From contig JAWZYV010012534.1 in assembly GCA_038373885.1 (NCBI GenBank), positions 62,001 through 126,000 on the forward strand: 64,000 nucleotides of DNA, given 5' to 3'. Shown one piece after another: positions 12,719 through 23,280 of the stretch. Below the pieces are notes generated by a model. The model was not told the origin of the DNA. It saw nothing but the letters and a program-made list of their open reading frames with translations, and searched no databases. Made by a program: the position numbers and the translations under genes. Within the stretch, counting starts at the first letter, position 1, and the number at the start of each line of letters is the position of its first letter. Source of the stretch: Cheiracanthium punctorium (lineage: Eukaryota; Arthropoda; Arachnida; Araneae; Cheiracanthiidae).

Positions 12719-13219
12719 ATAATGAAGATAAAAAAAGAAAAGTTAAATTTAAAAAATTTTCAAAAGTTATTCATTTTTCATTTAATTTTTAATCTATAGT
12801 CTTTGTTATTATTATTATTCTGGTGTTAAAAATTACCTGTAACTTTGAATGTAGCATCTAATAATATATTAGGTTAAGGTAAGTTTATATTTTCCATTTT
12901 TAAATGCTTATTATTTATTGAAGTGGGCTTCTTTTATCTGAGTAATATTTAATACTCTCAAATTTACTAAAAGCTTGCCTGTAGCTATATTTTTCTATCG
13001 ATAGATTAAGAATGAAATTTGCTCCAATTTGTTGCTTCAGTGCTCCAAATCGTCGACACTGTTGCTCCAAATCAGCCTTAACCAATTCCCACCCCTGAGC
13101 TTGCTCAGTAGATGCGAGCGAAAAAAATAAATTTAAATTCGAGTGGTTGAATAAATCTATTAAAGTCAAACTAACGGCAAAAGTTATGGATCATGAAGAA
13201 GAAATAGAAATAAAAGTAG

Positions 13220-13222
<3 letters not shown>

Positions 13223-13268
<46 letters not shown>
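13223..13268. repeat. (AT)n microsatellite
   Basis: An uninterrupted AT dinucleotide array of about 23 units. Shorter AT/TA arrays flank the MITE at 13940-14109. Confidence 0.98.
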
Positions 13269-13271
<3 letters not shown>

Positions 13272-13939
13272 ATATAGATTTAGTAGTAATTAGAGGTTAT
13301 TTTATGAGAATTTAATGACATTACGTTTTACGACTCAACGTAAAAGTGTAGCAGTTAATGTTTTGTAGATATATTAAATTAGTAACTTGTCTTCTGACCT
13401 TGAATTACAAGCCAAGAGCAATCCGCGTTTAGTTTATTATTTTGCATCAAAATTTGAAGTATTAGGTTGAATTAAAGTGTGCTTGGAGTTAGGCAAGAAT
13501 ATAATCTTTGATTACATAATTATTATTGGGGGGGGAGGGGGGTCGGGATTGATTTTTATCCCTCTCGACACTGGTTTAGGAATGTCCTGATTTTAGGTTC
13601 AGAAAAAATGGTCACTTTAATAATAATAATAAATAAATGAATAAAATCAAAACTGCAACAATGGAAAAAAAAGGAAGTTTTTGAAAACATTTTGATTTCA
13701 ACACTTTTTAATGTATTTTTATCATGTATAGAAAATGGGGGAAAAATTTTGTACTATCGTTTTTTAAGAATGGAGTGATATATTACTGGAAGAAATTACT
13801 GTACAAAAACAGTTGTTTTTCAATCTGTAAGAATTTGGTTACCTTTTTTTCCACCATAAATTGACCCTTCTTATAAGAATATAGTGTACTGGCTGGTGAG
13901 AAAATGTAAACATGCATATATATATATATATACACATAC

Positions 13940-14109
13940 CAGGGGCATAGCCAGAAATTTTTCATGAGGGGGTTACGACTGCTACAACTCATATATATGT
14001 ATACGTGGGTGTGACAATGTAGTGAAGAATATAAATTTTGTATGGCAAAAAATTCCTCATGAGGGGGGGGTATGACCCCCCTAACCCCCCCCCCTTGGCT
14101 ACGCCCCTG
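13940..14109. mobile_element. hAT MITE, TIR CAGGGGCATAGCCAG
   Basis: It begins CAGGGGCATAGCCAGAAATT and ends TTGGCTACGCCCCTG, with near-duplicate flanks ACACATAC / ACACATGT (6 of 8 match). Its interior matches 41108-41276 closely. A longer open frame across this region arises from low-complexity TA repeats and is not a gene. Confidence 0.85.
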
Positions 14110-14584
14110 ACACATGTACATATGTATTATATATACACATACGTATATATATATATATATATATGCCACACAACCGAAACCCTACTATTTGGTTTGCTGT
14201 AAATTATAATCCACTGTTTGTGGCCCCTGACGATGATGACAGTGGTTATAATTTCCGTTCCATTATATTATCACAATAATTCTTGCACTTTATTTGGCTT
14301 CAAAATCTGGTTTCTAATTCTTGCTAATAGCTGTTATATTTCTATGCGAGATATGTCTTATTTGTAGTATGTTTTGTGTTTTACTTGTTAGTTATATAAT
14401 TTTTTTTCACGTTAAATTTTGTATTCGGGTAGAGTTCAGCTTTTTTGATCAGCTTGCACTTTCATGCCTGACGAATACTTTTTAAAGACTTGTTTTTCGT
14501 AACTACTACATATTTTAATATATTAATACAGCATTCTCCCTATATGTAAAAATCACTCAAAATACCGCGGTTAGATAAAATAAA

Positions 14585-14690
14585 TAAAAACTTTATGAAG
14601 AAAACACACATAAAATGTAACTTTTATAATACGTTATGATTGTTTCGACCAAAAAATTCTTTCTGTCTTCATCAGACAAAGTCCGAGATG
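14585..14690 (-). repeat. Penelope-like terminal repeat fragment with hammerhead-like core
   Basis: This is the minus-strand copy of a repeat also found at 14840-14908 continuing at 20108, and at 21661-21745. On the minus strand it reads CTGATGA (complement of 14669-14675), a GAC...GTC stem and GAAA (complement of 14643-14646), followed by TAACATTTTATGTGT-like sequence. The same arrangement occurs in the Penelope-like element at 54900-54930, so I infer a Penelope-type terminal repeat origin. Confidence 0.45.
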
Positions 14691-14839
14691 CAGGGGCGTA
14701 GCCAGAGGGGGAGCTGCTGCCCCTCCTTGAAATGGGACCCTTTACTTATCTTACAATTTGATATTTAGCTTACAATTGAACTTTAACTTTAAATTTGATA
14801 CCCAGCCCACCCCGAAATAAAATCCTGGCAACGTCACCG
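14691..14839. mobile_element. hAT MITE, TIR CAGGGGCGTAGCCAG, at centre of an inverted repeat
   Basis: It begins CAGGGGCGTAGCCAGAGGGG and ends CTGGCAACGTCACCG, a decayed match to the left end. The flanks contain CCGAGATG / TGAGATG-like sequence. It separates two inverted copies of the Penelope-like repeat. Confidence 0.65.
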
Positions 14840-16144
14840 TGAGATGAAGGTCTTGGTCTGATGAAGACAGAAAGAATTTTTTGGTTGAAACGATCATAAC
14901 TTATAAGTCAGGGTTTTAAAAAACCCCGTTTTTTTTAAAAACCCAACCCGGATAGGGTTTTATTAAGATTTTTTTATAGTATAACACTTTTTGGATTTAA
15001 ATTTTATGGTTTTATTTCAAAACAGAATAGTTTTAGTGTAAAAGAAAACTTTCATTACAAAATAATAATTAATTAATTAATTAAAATGTAAAAATAGCTT
15101 CAACTTTAATCCGAGCTCATTCTAGGCGGGGTCAGCGGGGCGCTGCGCCCCGATGCCCTTTTCATAAAAAAAATCCGCCCTGCTGCCTTTTGATTTACGT
15201 TAGCGCCCCGATGATGCAAAACTAAATACCCTCTTTTGCCCTCGAAGTTCGTTTTTTCTTTCTTTTTTTTTTTTAATCTCATGTGTACGGAAGTTTTTTC
15301 AGCCCTTTTATCTGCTCAATTGTATATTGGCTGCTCACACATTACGTGCTACTGGCACTTCAGAAAGGAATGGAAGGAATTTGCTGTGGACACGGAGGCA
15401 TTTCTGTGAATTGCCGATACACGGCCCTTTATTGCACCTGTCTTTGAAAGTACTTCAAAGATCTATGGTGAAACGAAGAAGGGAGAAAAGGGGGGTATAT
15501 GGACGTCTAGCACCGATTCTTGGTTTACTCCTTTTGCGTGTTCCACATGCAAGTTTGGTGTTTTGATGGATTGCCGAACCCTGTTGACAACAAACAATCT
15601 CATAAATTGATATTTATTTTGCAACATTATTTTTTACAACATATCTCTGCAATTTTTGTTTGCCGCATTGTTTTAGCTTTTTCTTTCAACGCCTTTTCTT
15701 TAATTAAAGTTACTGTCATTATTTCTTGCGCCGTATCAAAACCATGCTGCTGATATCGTTCAATGAACTAATCAGTCTATCAATCCGAATTTTTTCGTCA
15801 CGTACCTCACTTTCACTGATTTTATTTGTAAAAACTCATTATAAAAGAATTAACTCCTATGGGGGAAAAAAAAGAACAAAAAACCCAGCATATGCTCTCA
15901 AATTACGACAGATACATAGCAAAACACAATATTTTACAGCTGCGGTAGCTAGTATAGAAGAGAGGATGGGGAGAAAAAAAAAAAAAAAATGCCCACATAA
16001 AAGCAGAAAGACTGATAACGGATTATTGAAATCTAGTGAGTCGTGACCTACTTTCCGGCTCGACATTCCAAAGATTCAACTATATTATCTCAACGCAAGA
16101 GGTGGGAAGCAAAGAACAACACTCGATTTACTTTCTTTTTAACC

Positions 16145-16648
16145 TAAAGTGACCATACGTCCTTGAAATTCGAGGACAGTCCCCAAATTTAGATTTTTTT
16201 TTCATTATGTCCCCAAATTTAAAGATTTGCACTTTTTTTCCCTGAAAGTTTCCGTTCTTTCAGAAAAATCTAAAGAAATAAGAAAAATAAACCAACTAAA
16301 AACGCCATTTACTCAGAGAAACAATGAAATTCGATCTCTGAAAACATTTATTGTCATTGTGTGTAGCATGTACAGACATTTAATAAAGTATCTGACTATG
16401 AGCCAAATTTCCCCTTTCAGTTTTGTTAATGATTAATCACCTTTCATGAAGAACCATGCTTTAAATATGAAATTGACGTACGAAAATTTTCATGCTCTCG
16501 AATACTTTTTTGGAGGGTGTACATGGTAATATGTTATGTCCTCGAATAAGTCCTCGAAAATATTTTCTAGTGTCCCCAAGTTTTGTTTAGATTCGAAGAC
16601 AATGCTTGATTTGTCCCCAAATTACCGTTTAGAAATATGGTCGCCTTA
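16145..16648. mobile_element. hAT-type MITE, TIR TAAAGTGACCATACGTCC
   Basis: It is bounded by TAAAGTGACCATACGTCC and ATATGGTCGCCTTA. The perfect 8-bp duplication TTTTAACC lies at 16137-16144 and 16649-16656. A GTCCCCAAATTTA motif recurs in the subterminal parts. It is related to the 198-bp element at 32589-32786. Confidence 0.9.
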
Positions 16649-16808
16649 TTTTAACCATTCTCTTGTATTATTTTTTATTTTTATTATTCTTCCAACAGAT
16701 TCAAACACATAAATTAAAAACTTTGTTTAAAAAATGCCTAAATAAAAATAAATCTGTATGCCCGTGCATAACCCACCAGTTTTGCCAGTCAACATTTCTT
16801 TCCTTTTT

Positions 16809-17243
16809 TACAAACTCCACTATCCGGAATTTTCACTTATCCGGTATTCGATGTTTCGGATTGCTTTAAAAAAAAAATAAGGGAAAGTAAAAATGCTCAG
16901 TTTTTAGGCCATTCCGGTTTTGCTTTCACCCAAGGAGAGAGGAGTGCTCTTTCACCCCGCGACCAAAGCAGCCCCAACCATCTGCTTTACTCCGGACTGT
17001 TATAAAGAAAATAATGGCATACTAGCGTAATTGCGTTACTCCTACAATTTAATAATGTCTTTTTCCCTCTTTTTTTTTTTTTTTTAAATTCAAGCAATAT
17101 GTGCGAATGGTCACGAATTTTTGAAAGACCCTTTTTTCCCCCCTATTTCATTATGATGATCGGGAAAAAAGAAAGAGACTGGCGGCCATTCCAGATTTTG
17201 GGTCCTTCCGGATTTCGGAATTCCGGATAATCGGTCCTATACT
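16809..17243. mobile_element. pogo/Tigger-like MITE, decayed left end
   Basis: The right end is TTCCGGATAATCGGTCCTATACTGTA, and the left side has the inverted ACTATCCGGAATTTTCACTTATCCGG pattern without the last few terminal bases. A CAGTA...TTATCCGGA terminus with a TA target is characteristic of Tc1/mariner pogo-type elements. It has no transposase. Confidence 0.6.
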
Positions 17244-18522
17244 GTACTTATATACCTAATATGTAATTTTTATCATTAATTCTATATTGGGAGACCTCTG
17301 ACTTCATTTACTATGAAAACATGATTATTTGATATCACTGTGCTAAGTGCTAACATACATTATATACCTTTTAAAATTTTCGAAAATTTTGTCGAGACCA
17401 AAAAAATTTCAGCTAATTTTTTTCTTGGCCTATCACATCCCTGTAAATTATTTTAATCGTTTATACCTCTGAATTAATTCTTACAAAGGCAAGTGAATGA
17501 TGTGAAATTGAATTAGTCATTTTTATAATTGTAATAACTTATAAACTGAAAAGAATATTCAACTTGAAAATTGAACTTGAGGACAAACTTAACTTTATTT
17601 AGAGTTTCTTCGTTTAGTCATACAAGATTCTTAACAAGGTGATCACATAAATTTTTTATTAACACCCTTGCCTCTTATGCAAAATCATTACTTAATTAAG
17701 CATTGTCTTGCCTATTTTGTGTACTTGGGTGGTTGTTTTTGTAATAAAAAGAAACAAAATCCTGTTTTAAAAATCTTTAGAAGAAATGTTGTTAACTATA
17801 TTTAAGTTACTTTAATGATATAGATAAGGATAATTTAAAAAGTTACTTAAAAACTAATTAACTTTATTAACTTAATTAATGTTTAATATATTAATGAAAA
17901 TTAGTAATTAATTTATCCATAATGAATTGTTTTACTTAATTTTATAAAGTAAAAAAGTTTATTTATTTATTTATTTGCAAATTGGAAGTTTTTATAAATT
18001 TGGATTTGTAGTGCTCTTTTTAAGAAATGTAATGCCCTTTCAAAATAATAATGCCCTTTTTTTAAATCTTTGCATCCTGCCCTTTTTCCCACCTAGAATG
18101 AGCTCTGCTTTAATGCAGTACTATCTTTTTCTGCTTATGTTTATAAAGGGCTCCTAATTTGTTTTATGACCATAGATAAAAGTATATTATTGTTCACATA
18201 GAAAAATATGTTGTTTTTGATTGGCTGTTTTCTATTACTTTTAAATTTTTTTTATCTTTATGTTTTTAAGTCATAGTTATATTTTCTAGTTAGAATATAA
18301 GTCAGTAAAGCCTTTGCAGGACAACTTACTGCAGAACTACTATTTATTTAATAATTTTCTTTATAGTTATTCATTTTTGCTTTGAATATATATTTTTACT
18401 TTAAAAAATCTAGAATTAATGTCTGATATTAAATCCCACATAAACAATGTGTAATGAATCAGATTTATATTTCTCAGTACTAAAGTAAAGCAGCAACTAA
18501 TAGAATACAGGATGGTTTCCTG

Positions 18523-19591
18523 CAGTGGCGGCCTGTGGTCAAAACTGTTAGTGCAGCCGGAAGCATATGCGCCCCCCCCCCCCCTTCCTTCCCACAGGAA
18601 TGGAAAATCTTTGTTACTGAATTCGAAAAAAGATTAAGCCCTCACCGAGGAAAAAGAAATTTCATAAAAAATGCAAGAGATCCTATTTTACTTCCATAAA
18701 ATTTACATAAATTTCAACCAGCCACTCTTATCCTCAAAATTGCATTAATACGTGTCTGATTCGAAGTTTCCTTAGAAATTTCTTTTGTAACGATAACTTC
18801 AGAAGGAAAGAAAAGAAAACTTACTTATTTTTTATAAGTCAAATCAATCCTCCTTTCTTTTAAACTTGCGATTCGGTCAGTGATGTCCTCATAAAAAGGC
18901 GTTGTTTTAATTCAGATATCAATAATTTTAAAAGCTCTTTAAAATTTCCCATGTTTAAAGAATTTTCTCGCTCGTCATGTCCTCTAAATGCCAGTTCTTG
19001 CTTACTTAAAAACAATACTGCTTTGATGGGTAATTGTCCATTCATAAGTGTCTATCCAGGCTTACCTTCTTGATAAATTCAGCAATATAAAGTCGGTAGT
19101 TTTCCGAACATATATTCTCCGTACCCCTCCCTCACTTCTCGAGCCAATCAGTCAGTCGAATTCACTGCAACCGTCGTTTGAAAATCTTTCATAAGCTGTA
19201 CTTAGCTACTAACTCCCTATGCCGGAGAGACTGCTTACAAACTCGTTGCCATGGCAACGGTGCTGCCAATTTCTTGATCCGCTATGAGGGCTGTACCGAG
19301 GCCTCCAAGAGAGGCGAAAGATTCTTTCTCCTCTCTCGGAGGCCTCGGCTGTACCAAGACTCACAGTTGAATTGTGGGAAGATTAAAGGGCTTTTTTCTG
19401 AATGAGTGACCCGGCAGTTACTACAACACATTGTTTTTTGTTTTTGTTTTAGATTTTTTAAAAATTTATTAGAAATTCCATAATTCTAATCTGAATTTAA
19501 GAAAGTTAGAAGAATAAATTATTTTAAAGTATTTGTTGATAATTTTAAGTGCAGCCCGGCTGTACTTGCTGTATCCCACGAGCCTCCACTG
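18523..19591. mobile_element. 1.07-kb hAT-type insertion, TIR CAGTGGCGGCC
   Basis: The ends are CAGTGGCGGCCTGTGG and CGAGCCTCCACTG. The perfect 8-bp duplication GTTTCCTG lies at 18515-18522 and 19592-19599. The copy at 1-839 has a single, uninterrupted version of this site at 211-218. The inside is non-coding apart from short chance frames. A near-palindrome around GAGGCCTC...GAGGCCTC is seen at 19298-19350. Confidence 0.95.
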
Positions 19592-20151
19592 GTTTCCTGA
19601 ACCTGAATTCATTCTTGAGATGCATGCTTGTAAGCTGTAAGAGAGAGACATGTCCCATTTTTCTCTTATCTGGGAAAGGATTTTTTGTTTTGTTGTCGCT
19701 ATACTGATAATTACATATTTTATTCATATATAAAAACTTATTCATTAAAGAGATGAATTACTAAGTTATCCCTGCCTGCATTCTACACCTGTTCATTTCA
19801 AAACAAATATTGCAGATAGAATTGGCTCAAGGTATTATTTTTAAAAAGGTTATTATTCTTTATGCTGATGTTGGAAAAATAATTATAAAAAAAATTAAAC
19901 TGGCATATTTATATTTATCTAATATAATACACTAAGTTATGTAGGTAATATTATATGTATTTAATGTCAAATAAATGATTTAAATGAAAGAAAGGAAAAA
20001 TTCTGATAATTTTTGATAAAACCCACTTCTGTGTGGGTTTTATTGAGTTTTTTTTTAAAAGACCACCCGGGTTTTTTTTTGGGTTTGTGGGCGGGTCCGA
20101 AACCCTGTTATAAGTTACATTTTATGTGTCCGTGTATACGTATGTTCATGT

Positions 20152-20327
20152 CAGTGACGTAGCCAAGGGGGGCATAGGGGGTCCCCCCCTCCGATGAGGA
20201 GTTTTTTGCCATACAAAATGCATATTCTTCGCTCCCTTATCACACACGCTTATACATAAATGTGAGTTGCAGTAGTCGTAACCCCTCCCCTCCCCCCCAA
20301 TAAAACATTCTGGCTACGCCGCCACTG
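20152..20327. mobile_element. hAT MITE, TIR CAGTGACGTAGCCA
   Basis: The left end is CAGTGACGTAGCCAAGG and the right end CTGGCTACGCCGCCACTG. Flanks GTTCATGT and GTTCGTGT agree at 7 of 8 bases. It belongs to the CAGTGGCGTAGCC family. Confidence 0.85.
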
Positions 20328-20365
20328 GTTCGTGTTAATAGGTTTCAGTTTAGTATACCCATGAC

Positions 20366-20614
20366 CAGTGGCGGATCCAGAAAGTTTGTTTTGGGAGGGG
20401 CTAAATTTTGAGAAAAGCTTATTTCACCCAAACAAAATGTACAGTAAAGCGAAATTTTAGTCTAAACCAATGTAAAAACATTTGGGAGGGGCTAAGTGAT
20501 TAAAAAAGATCATTTTACATACTCAAAGTGCATAATGAAGCAGGATGTTACCCTTTAGCAATCTCTTTTGGAGGGGGCTGAAGCCCCCTAGCCCCTCCCC
20601 TGAATCCGCTACTG
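20366..20614. mobile_element. hAT MITE, TIR CAGTGGCGGATCCAGA
   Basis: It begins CAGTGGCGGATCCAGA and ends TGAATCCGCTACTG, with the perfect 8-bp duplication CCCATGAC at 20358-20365 and 20615-20622. Two GGGAGGGGCTAA motifs lie in the left half. It is 249 bp long and non-coding. Confidence 0.93.
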
Positions 20615-20689
20615 CCCATGACAAGGGTAAATTTTAATCTTTTTGTGTTTTAACGAATTATTCTAATAATCAAAGTAGGTGCCAGCAGG

Positions 20690-21055
20690 GGATACAGAGG
20701 GGTGTACGTGCCCCCTGTCAGGGAACCAGTCACCCTCCCCTTTCGGGGACTTCTGATTCATTCGTCGGAGAATTTTTAAGATAAGAAACAATCCAATTTT
20801 TAGGCCAATTTTCATTTTGAAATATTTAAAAGAAAAACTACTTTTGTAGTACTTTCACTTTTCAAAGATTCGTGAAATGATGCATTTACATTTCAATCAG
20901 AAACAAAATGTTATGGGTGTCGGAAGTGGGAGATGTTCGCAGTGGCTTGGCGTGGTGGTGGTGGGGGGGGGCACCCGACTCAGGCGGAAAATTTCTAGAG
21001 GCCGGTATAACGCCTATGGTTAACTTATTTTAAAAAGATTAAAATGTCATAGAGT
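20690..21055. repeat. Fragments of CAGGGG/CAGTGG-type MITEs
   Basis: 20692-20760 resembles 63850-63920 (GGGGTG..GTGCCCCCTGTCAGGGA). 20940-21055 resembles the interior of 21471-21660 (CGCCTATGGTTAACTTATT and AAGATTAAAATG blocks). Neither has both termini. Confidence 0.5.
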
Positions 21056-21160
21056 TTTGGGCAGTTTTCTCCAGATGAAACATGAATATGCCTTAGAACC
21101 CCTTAAAATGATCTCCGACCAAGCCCTCCACCCTTCTGCTTAGGTGTATTAAAAAGAAAA
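21056..21160 (+). mobile_element. SINE family B 3'-body fragment
   Basis: TTTTCTCCAGATG, CCTTAGAACCCCTTA and a following CTCCGACCAAG block match the body of the SINE at 44020-44205 and the fragment at 62705-62780. It lacks the tRNA-like head. Confidence 0.5.
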
Positions 21161-21329
21161 GAGGAAAATTCTCTATGCAAATTATTCAGGAGCTAATTTA
21201 AATTGTTTAAAATTACTCTAACAGATTAAAAAAATAATAAATAAAAAATATGAATTTTTTCTGGAGGATGTGCTCAGTTATCTAAACCCAGTTATCTATC
21301 TCAATTATACTGCAATAATTAAATAAGTC

Positions 21330-21460
21330 ACTGAACGTGGTAGATGGTGGAAGCGCTACGGGCCCACGTTCGGGCCTACCGCGCAGCTGTCGATCTAACG
21401 GCCTGTAGTTTTGTTCGGTTTCCTACAGATAGAATTTGAATATATGTTATTCATACGGGA
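21330..21460 (+). mobile_element. SINE family B head fragment
   Basis: A GTGGAAGCGCTACGG...GTTCGGGCCTACC segment, followed by GTCGATCTAACGGCCTGTAGTTTTG and TCGGTTTCCTACAG, matches the order of the head and body at 44020-44110. It is degraded and has no tail. Confidence 0.45.
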
Positions 21461-21470
21461 TGTTTGCAGT

Positions 21471-21745
21471 GCCGTAGCGTAGATGGGGCGTTCGCCCCGT
21501 GCAGAAAATTTTGGGGGTGGCAAAACACCTATCGTTGACTTATTAATTTTAAAGAGATTAAAATGACATTTTTTAATCTATAAAAATATATATCTATAAA
21601 TAAATAAATAAGTATGCCATTTCAGTGGGCAGCAGCCCCCCCCCTCTGGCTATGCCCCTGCGTCTCGGATTTTGTCTGATGAAGACTGAAAGAATTTTTT
21701 GGTCGAAATGATCGTAACATGTTATAAGTTACATTTTATGTGTTT
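21471..21745 (+). mobile_element. CAGTGCCGTAGC MITE joined to Penelope-like repeat
   Basis: The MITE part (21471-21660) ends GGCTATGCCCCTG. It is followed immediately by CGTCTCGGATTTTGTCTGATGAAGAC, the same junction seen, inverted, at 14691. The downstream repeat carries CTGATGA (21676-21682), GAC...GTC and GAAA (21705-21708). It also holds the empty TTATAAGT site of the 14909-20107 insertion. Confidence 0.55.
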
Positions 21746-21831
21746 TTTTTTTTTTCCACAAAATTTTTTATTTTATCGTTTAACTCCAGTATTTATTTTG
21801 AGTGTTTTTTACGTATAGAGAGAATGCTATA

Positions 21832-22454
21832 TACAGTAGAGAGCAAGAAATCCGCACAACTTGGGACCATGGCTTGTGCGGATTTTAGGATTTTGCAGAT
21901 TTTGGGCCAAAAAGATAAATCATTATATTTCTGATTTTAAAAAAGTAGAATACAATTACAATGTAGTAAAAACAGTCAAAAGTATTTCACTTATATTTTC
22001 ACAATACAAAAATATTTATAAATACAAAAGCATAGGTGAAGAAAGAAGAAAATTACATGAAGACTAGCAAAGCAAATGGTTTCAAAATTTCCTTTTTCTA
22101 ATTTTGAAAACATGTTCTATGGTGATTTATTTTAAAATATTATTTTGTCTATTTTCAGTTTCTTTTTTCTTTTCTTTATTCATTTATGGAAATTGTATAT
22201 TATCATTAATTCTTGTTTTGTTACAAAACTTTGCTGTGCTAAAAATTGAAGGTATTCTTCTCTTAACGTTAAACTTTTATCAAATGGATTTTATTATTAT
22301 TATTACCCAAGTTTTCATCATCAGAATCATATTTCTTTTGAACAATTTCATCACTGGCAGATGACTTGCAATTTCATTATTTACATCGGAGAAGGTGTGC
22401 GGATTTCAGACCTTTGCGGATTTTAGGTCGGCAGATTTTTGGCTCTCAACTGTA
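21832..22454 (-). mobile_element. pogo/Tigger-like element with transposase C-terminal trace
   Basis: The termini TACAGTAGAGAGCAAGAAAT and ATTTTTGGCTCTCAACTGTA are inverted, with TA at each edge. Inside, repeated TGTGCGGATTT blocks flank both ends. On the minus strand near 22300-22385 a frame-broken stretch ending SDEIVQKKYDSDDENLG resembles the acidic C-terminus of Tigger-type transposases. It is a deletion derivative. Confidence 0.7.
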
Positions 22455-22479
22455 TTAGTATATTAAAATAAGTAGTAGT

Positions 22480-22870
22480 TACATAAAACAAGTCTTTAAA
22501 AAGTATTAGTCTTTTGAAGATACAAATAAAACATAAATTAATATATTTATTTATTATTGATTTATTACATGTAGAAGAAGCTCCTAAAAGCATTAACCAA
22601 CTCAGGGATCGCGCTGACATCTGATAAAAGTGGGTCACAAAGGCCCATTATCTTGAGAGATATGGGTTTTTGCATATGCAATACCCATTATGTGCGTAAT
22701 TTTTTGCATCACAGTCAAGAAAATTTGGGTAAATGACTCAGAAATCTGAGTAAACGCGAACCCTGCAACTTACAATTTCTTAAATTTGTTTTCAATATGT
22801 GCATGGATGAAGAAACTTTTCAAAATATTTATAGATATAGATAAAGATACATAAAGAAAGATTCACGTTT
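22480..22870 (-). repeat. Dispersed repeat, inverted relative to 10030-10220
   Basis: AGAAGAAGCTCCTAAAAGCATTAACCAAC and the TATGTGCATGGATGAAG block match the complement of 10030-10220. It is interrupted by the MITE at 22603-22765, and the uninterrupted site is at about 10118-10136. Confidence 0.75.
22603..22765. mobile_element. 163-bp MITE, TIR CAGGGatCGCG, 5-bp TSD
   Basis: Ends CAGGGATCGCG and CGCGAACCCTG are inverted and flanked by CAACT on both sides (22598-22602 and 22766-22770). The interior has a partial palindrome around ATATGGGTTTTTGCATATGCAATACCCAT. A 5-bp duplication with CAGGG ends suits the hAT5-like group. Confidence 0.8.
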
Positions 22871-22962
22871 TGAGCTAACAAGAATGCTATTACTGCAATA
22901 AAGAAGCATGTGCATTTGAAAAACATTAAATACCACGGAAATTATGCCAGTTTTATGCTAAA

Positions 22963-23184
22963 TCTATCCTAATATTATAAATGCAAAAGTGAGTTTGTTT
23001 GTTTATGACGCTTTCACACCTAAACCGCTGAATCGATTATGATGAATTTTGGTTTAGATATAGATGGGACTCTGGAGAAGGCTATAGGCTACTTAGAATT
23101 TTAGATTTTTAATTGCTTTTTTAATTATTAATTAAAAAACGTTTTTATGTTGCCATGCTTGGCGAGTTTCGCCCGTATCAATTG
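22963..23184 (+). mobile_element. Helitron-like 5' terminal segment
   Basis: It starts TCTATCCTAATATTATAAATG after an A, followed by a TTTGTTTGTTT stretch and CACACCTAAACCGCTGAATCGATT...GATGAATTTTGG, the layout of many arthropod Helitron 5' ends. A roughly 100-bp direct repeat (22862-22961 and 23186-23279) flanks it, consistent with adjacent partial copies. No Rep/helicase gene and no clear CTRR 3' end are seen. Confidence 0.55.
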
Positions 23185-23280
23185 ATTCGTGTTTTGAGCT
23201 AACAGGAATGCTATTGCTTCAATGAAGAATCACGTGCATCTGAAAAACATTAAATACCATGGAAATTATGCCAGTTTTAC

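Larger units (their letters stand above)
10747..13097. mobile_element. hAT-like element, TIR CAGGGGTGGGAATT, 6-bp flanking repeat
   Basis: The termini CAGGGGTGGGAATT and AATTCCCACCCCTG are inverted copies, and AGCTTG flanks both sides (10741-10746 and 13098-13103). A 6-bp duplication would suit the hAT6-type group rather than canonical 8-bp hAT. The interior contains a nested hAT MITE (11780-12115), a MITE fragment near 12660-12716 and homopolymer runs (A 10880, T 11370, G 11695). No transposase frame was found. Confidence 0.7.
15112..18107. mobile_element. 3.0-kb hAT-type insertion, TIR GAGCTCATTCTAGG
   Basis: The left end is CGAGCTCATTCTAGG and the right end CCTAGAATGAGCTCTG. Flanks CTTTAATC (15104-15111) and CTTTAATG (18108-18115) match at 7 of 8 bases. 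The related copy at 1-839 reads straight through this site. Short open frames around 15320-15610 may be decayed transposase, but no motif is recognised. Two further elements are nested inside. Confidence 0.85.
14909..20107 (+). mobile_element. DNA transposon with 8-bp TSD, expanded by two nested insertions
   Basis: The termini CAGGGTTTTAAAAAACCC and ...GGGTCCGAAACCCTG are flanked by perfect TTATAAGT duplications (14901-14908 and 20108-20115). The unoccupied target survives in the related repeat at 21722-21729. Removing the two nested hAT insertions (15112-18107 and 18523-19591) and their duplications leaves about 1.12 kb of element, collinear with the inverted copy at 1-839. The element core itself is non-coding. 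Confidence 0.92.

Noticed and set aside
13783..14169. 128-codon open frame rich in Tyr/Ile
   Set aside because: It is translated TA microsatellite and MITE sequence, with no conserved motif.
15327..15566. Host gene exon
   Set aside because: It lies inside a hAT insertion and no domain is recognisable; at best decayed transposon coding sequence.
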